Assembly: GCA_003152075.1 (NCBI GenBank)
Contig: PLZG01000072.1
Span: forward strand, 1-62,652
From: a candidate division FCPU426 bacterium
GTDB lineage: Bacteria; Oederibacteriota; Muellerivitia; Muellerivitales; Muellerivitaceae
Direction: 5' to 3'
DNA length: 62,652 nt
Made by a program: the position numbers and the translations under genes. Below, in pieces: positions 60,547 to 62,652 of the stretch. Numbering within the stretch: position 1 is the first letter of the stretch; each line of letters begins with the position of its first letter. Under the pieces are notes generated by a model, which did no database searches, was not told where the DNA came from, and saw nothing but the letters and a program-made list of their open reading frames with translations.

Positions 60547-60993
60547 TTAACGAGGATTAGGCTGGTAACTCATGAGCTCAGCGGGACGTTCGACGGTGAT
60601 GCTTCCCTTGATGCAAACAGTCTCGCAAAGCTTGCAACTGACGCATTTTTTCTCGTCCACGACGGCGATCTTGAAGAATTCGGGATGGTTGGTGCGGGGC
60701 TGCATGGAAATACAATCGAAGGGACAGATATCCACGCAAAACTCGCAGGCCGTGCAGGTAACCGGGTCTACTTTGGCTTTCGGAATGGCCAGGGGCTTGA
60801 TCTTTTGGACCGTATTACCCTCGGGATTAATGATGGCCTCAACTGGGCAATAGATGCCGCAGACACCACAATCGATGCAAAGAGATGGATCGATATGGAA
60901 AATGGATTTCTTTTCACCTGCGATGGCTTCGGTAGGACATTTCACGGCGCAGAGCGTGCAACCGATGCAATTATCCAGGATGACATGTGGCAA
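60547..60993 (-). CDS. Polyferredoxin with four 4Fe-4S motifs
   Basis: A 148-residue soluble ferredoxin. Four CxxCxxCxxxC motifs are seen: CIGCTLCAVKC, CIDCGVCGIYC, CTACEFCVDIC and CVSCKLCETVC. This is twice the number in ordinary bacterial ferredoxins. The gene lies between the ferredoxin-NADP+ reductase and the korB gene, so it is a candidate electron carrier for both, though a terminator separates it from korB. Confidence 0.86.
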   Translation of the reverse strand: MPHVILDNCIGCTLCAVKCPTEAIAGEKKSIFHIDPSLCIDCGVCGIYCPVEAIINPEGNTVQKIKPLAIPKAKVDPVTCTACEFCVDICPFDCISMQPRTNHPEFFKIAVVDEKKCVSCKLCETVCIKGSITVERPAELMSYQPNPR

Positions 60994-61051
60994 GGCGGTT
61001 CCTCGAACAACAATTTTAACCCGCTTATTTAATCAAAAGGCCTGAAAAAAG

Positions 61052-61083
61052 AAAAGGCCCTTCTTGTTTCAAGAAGGGCCTTT
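61052..61083 (-). terminator. Terminator of the kor operon
   Basis: AAAAGGCCCTTCTTG / CAAGAAGGGCCTTT stem (14 bp) with a 3-nt loop; in minus direction it is followed by a T-rich run. It lies 23 nt after the korB stop. Confidence 0.85.
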
Positions 61084-61105
61084 GTCGTCTTTCTTGGTTT
61101 AAAAC

Positions 61106-62002
61106 TTAAACGTACTCTTCAATCAACTTTTTGCGTTGTTCCGCCGTTAAACCCAACTTCTTCGTTTTGGACAAGCCCGCGCCCTGAAGGGCCGGGTCCG
61201 CCGCGTCGATGGAAGGCTTGGGTTCGGGATCTTTATAGAAAACTCCGATAGGAATCTGGGCGCCCCATTCCTTGGAGCGTTCCATGCCCGATTTCCAATC
61301 GGTGGGGTTATGGCCCTTATCCTCAAGCTTGTAAACGCGCTCTTTGAACCAGCCAAAGGTGTTCTGCTTGTTAAAGGTAACGCAAGGCGAGAACACGTCG
61401 ATGAAAGCGAAACCCGGATATTGGATCGCCTGGGTATAGAGACTCTTCAAGTGGTTGATGTCGCCGGAAAACCCGCGCGCCACGAACCCGCATCCGGCGG
61501 CCAGCGCCAGGGCGATGGGGTTCAACTGCCCCTCAGGATTTCCGTTGGGCGTCGACTTGGTCTTCATGCCCGGCTCGGAAGTCGGTGAGGTCTGGCCCGT
61601 CGTCAGTCCATAGATCTCGTTGTCCATGACGATGTAGGTCATGTTGACGTTACGGCGCATGGAATGGATGAAATGCCCCTGGCCGATACCGAAGCCGTCA
61701 CCATCTCCGCCGACCGCGATGACGGTCATCTCATGGTTGGCCATCTTGGTGCCGGTGGCGACCGGCAAGGAACGGCCGTGAAGGGAATGCATACCGTAGG
61801 ACTTGAAGAATCCCGGCAGGTTGGACGAGCATCCGATTCCCGACACCACCATCAATTGCTCGTTGGGAATGCCCAGTTCGCCGCAGGCGCGCTGTAGAAC
61901 GGTCAAGACCCCGTAGTCCCCGCAACCTGGACACCAATCGGGCGGGATTTCCGGTTTGTAAAGTTTCGCGTCCCTGGGTGCTGCTATTACCGCTGTCGCC
62001 AT
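61106..62002 (-). CDS. korB: 2-oxoacid (2-oxoglutarate):ferredoxin oxidoreductase, beta subunit
   Basis: The thiamine-diphosphate-binding subunit, 298 residues. It has the cluster and TPP motif WCPGCGDYGVL, VSGIGCSSNLPGF, and the TPP-Mg motif GGDGDGFGIGQGHFIHSMRRN. HSLHGRSLPVATGTKMAN is typical of the 2-oxoglutarate and 2-oxoacid group. The enzyme makes reduced ferredoxin and succinyl-CoA from 2-oxoglutarate, or the reverse. The alpha subunit lies directly upstream. The C-terminal basic tail is a little longer than usual. Confidence 0.92.
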   Translation of the reverse strand: MATAVIAAPRDAKLYKPEIPPDWCPGCGDYGVLTVLQRACGELGIPNEQLMVVSGIGCSSNLPGFFKSYGMHSLHGRSLPVATGTKMANHEMTVIAVGGDGDGFGIGQGHFIHSMRRNVNMTYIVMDNEIYGLTTGQTSPTSEPGMKTKSTPNGNPEGQLNPIALALAAGCGFVARGFSGDINHLKSLYTQAIQYPGFAFIDVFSPCVTFNKQNTFGWFKERVYKLEDKGHNPTDWKSGMERSKEWGAQIPIGVFYKDPEPKPSIDAADPALQGAGLSKTKKLGLTAEQRKKLIEEYV

Positions 62003-62052
62003 AATTTCCTCCTAAGGTTGCCTCCCCTTCCGGGGAGATGAATAACTATTGT

Positions 62053-62652
62053 TTAGTGCGTCGACGAAGTGGACATAACTCCCGGACCCGGTGGGTGCGG
62101 GGTGCGCCAACCCGGCTCTAACGATTCGGACTCGACAATCTTTTTACCCTTGAGGACGTCCTTGATCCCCGCTACCACGTGCTTGGGCTCAAAGGGTTCG
62201 CCATCATATTTGCGCACATTCCCGGTGGCGGTAATGCCTGTCTCGGCTCGCAAATGACGGGCGAACTGTCCCGACTTGTTCATTTCCACGACGATGATGT
62301 GCTTCTTGTTCTTCAAAAGCTCGGTGATTTCCTTCTCTTGGAAAGGTATCAGGTACTTGACCGAAAGGTGGTTGCACTTGATTCCCTCTTTATTCAACCT
62401 CTCGACAGCCTCACTAGCCGCACCGTAGGTGGAGCCGTAGGTAACGATCGTGGTATCGGCGTCCGCCGCGCCTTCCAGTTTCGGCTTCGGTAGGGCGTTC
62501 AAAACTCCCTGCATCTTACGCTCGCGTTTATCCACGACCCTCTTTCGGGTGACCGGATCGGTGTAAACGTCCGAGATGGTAACGCCGTCATCGTCATGCT
62601 CGTCCGTGGCCGAAACATAGAGATGGTTCGGCAGTCCGGGAATGGCCCGGGG
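62053..62652 (-). CDS. korA: 2-oxoacid:ferredoxin oxidoreductase, alpha subunit (partial)
   Basis: The C-terminal 199 residues; the start is beyond the right edge. The frame continues in from 62652 through LPNHLYVSATDEHDDDG and ISDVYTDPVTRKRVVDKRERKM, typical of KorA. Then come TIVTYGSTYGAASEAVERL and VVEMNKSGQFARHLRAETG. With the beta subunit this makes the two-subunit form. It lies 50 nt from korB and is probably cotranscribed. Confidence 0.9.
   Translation of the reverse strand, partial: PRAIPGLPNHLYVSATDEHDDDGVTISDVYTDPVTRKRVVDKRERKMQGVLNALPKPKLEGAADADTTIVTYGSTYGAASEAVERLNKEGIKCNHLSVKYLIPFQEKEITELLKNKKHIIVVEMNKSGQFARHLRAETGITATGNVRKYDGEPFEPKHVVAGIKDVLKGKKIVESESLEPGWRTPHPPGPGVMSTSSTH

Overview
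The window reads as a chromosomal segment of an uncultured, Gram-negative-type bacterium of moderate G+C content. It encodes a PorV/PorQ-like outer-membrane barrel, several signal-peptide lipoproteins, and exported proteins with long Thr-Pro 'TPTxT' linkers and FlgD/sorting-like C-terminal domains. That style is familiar from FCB-like candidate phyla and lineages such as Goldbacteria, FCPU426 or Elusimicrobiota relatives. Assignment to a phylum is inference; there is no rRNA, tRNA, phage, IS transposase or CRISPR array that I could recognise.

Left region (1-12.4 kb, all minus strand): a giant exported beta-propeller protein gene of at least 2,582 codons runs off the left edge. It is followed upstream by an anti-sigma-like membrane protein, its ECF sigma factor, a PorV/PorQ-like barrel protein with TPR repeats, and a single-propeller protein with a C-terminal sorting-like domain. 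The giant gene and the sigma gene share an exact two-part promoter motif (9 bp, 8-bp spacer, 13 bp), so they are probably one regulon. The giant gene contains a recent in-frame 1,716-nt duplication. This is the most distinctive part of the window.

12.4-29 kb: isocitrate dehydrogenase, a degenerate sigma54-type regulator with a coiled-coil neighbour, a BCP peroxiredoxin, a 2Fe-2S ferredoxin, a PIG-V-like mannosyltransferase, an acyltransferase/methyltransferase/TPR group, a galactokinase/nucleotidyltransferase operon, a MoeB-rhodanese protein, methionine-salvage genes (mtnB, mtnD) and queG.

29-34.8 kb: a lipoprotein, then a tight six-gene minus-strand run (double-domain ThyX, secreted protein, HAD phosphatase, MqnD-like futalosine-pathway enzyme, GIY-YIG protein, Nudix-DUF309 fusion). 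35-46 kb (plus strand): two large membrane proteins (DUF2723 and YfhO types), a MoxR-like AAA+ and VWA pair, a UPF0145 gene that appears frameshifted, an MFS transporter and CstA.

46-62.6 kb: a DUF4337 protein, a fatty-acid desaturase, an FAD oxidoreductase, a DMT transporter, a PAS membrane sensor, a GNAT enzyme, two more exported proteins, then an energy-metabolism block on the minus strand: succinate dehydrogenase/fumarate reductase, TrxR-like ferredoxin-NADP reductase, a polyferredoxin and the beta and alpha subunits of 2-oxoacid:ferredoxin oxidoreductase (alpha cut by the right edge). With icd this gives much of a ferredoxin-linked TCA cycle, and the MqnD-like gene suggests menaquinone as the quinone. 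Several intergenic gaps carry palindromic repeat elements of different families.
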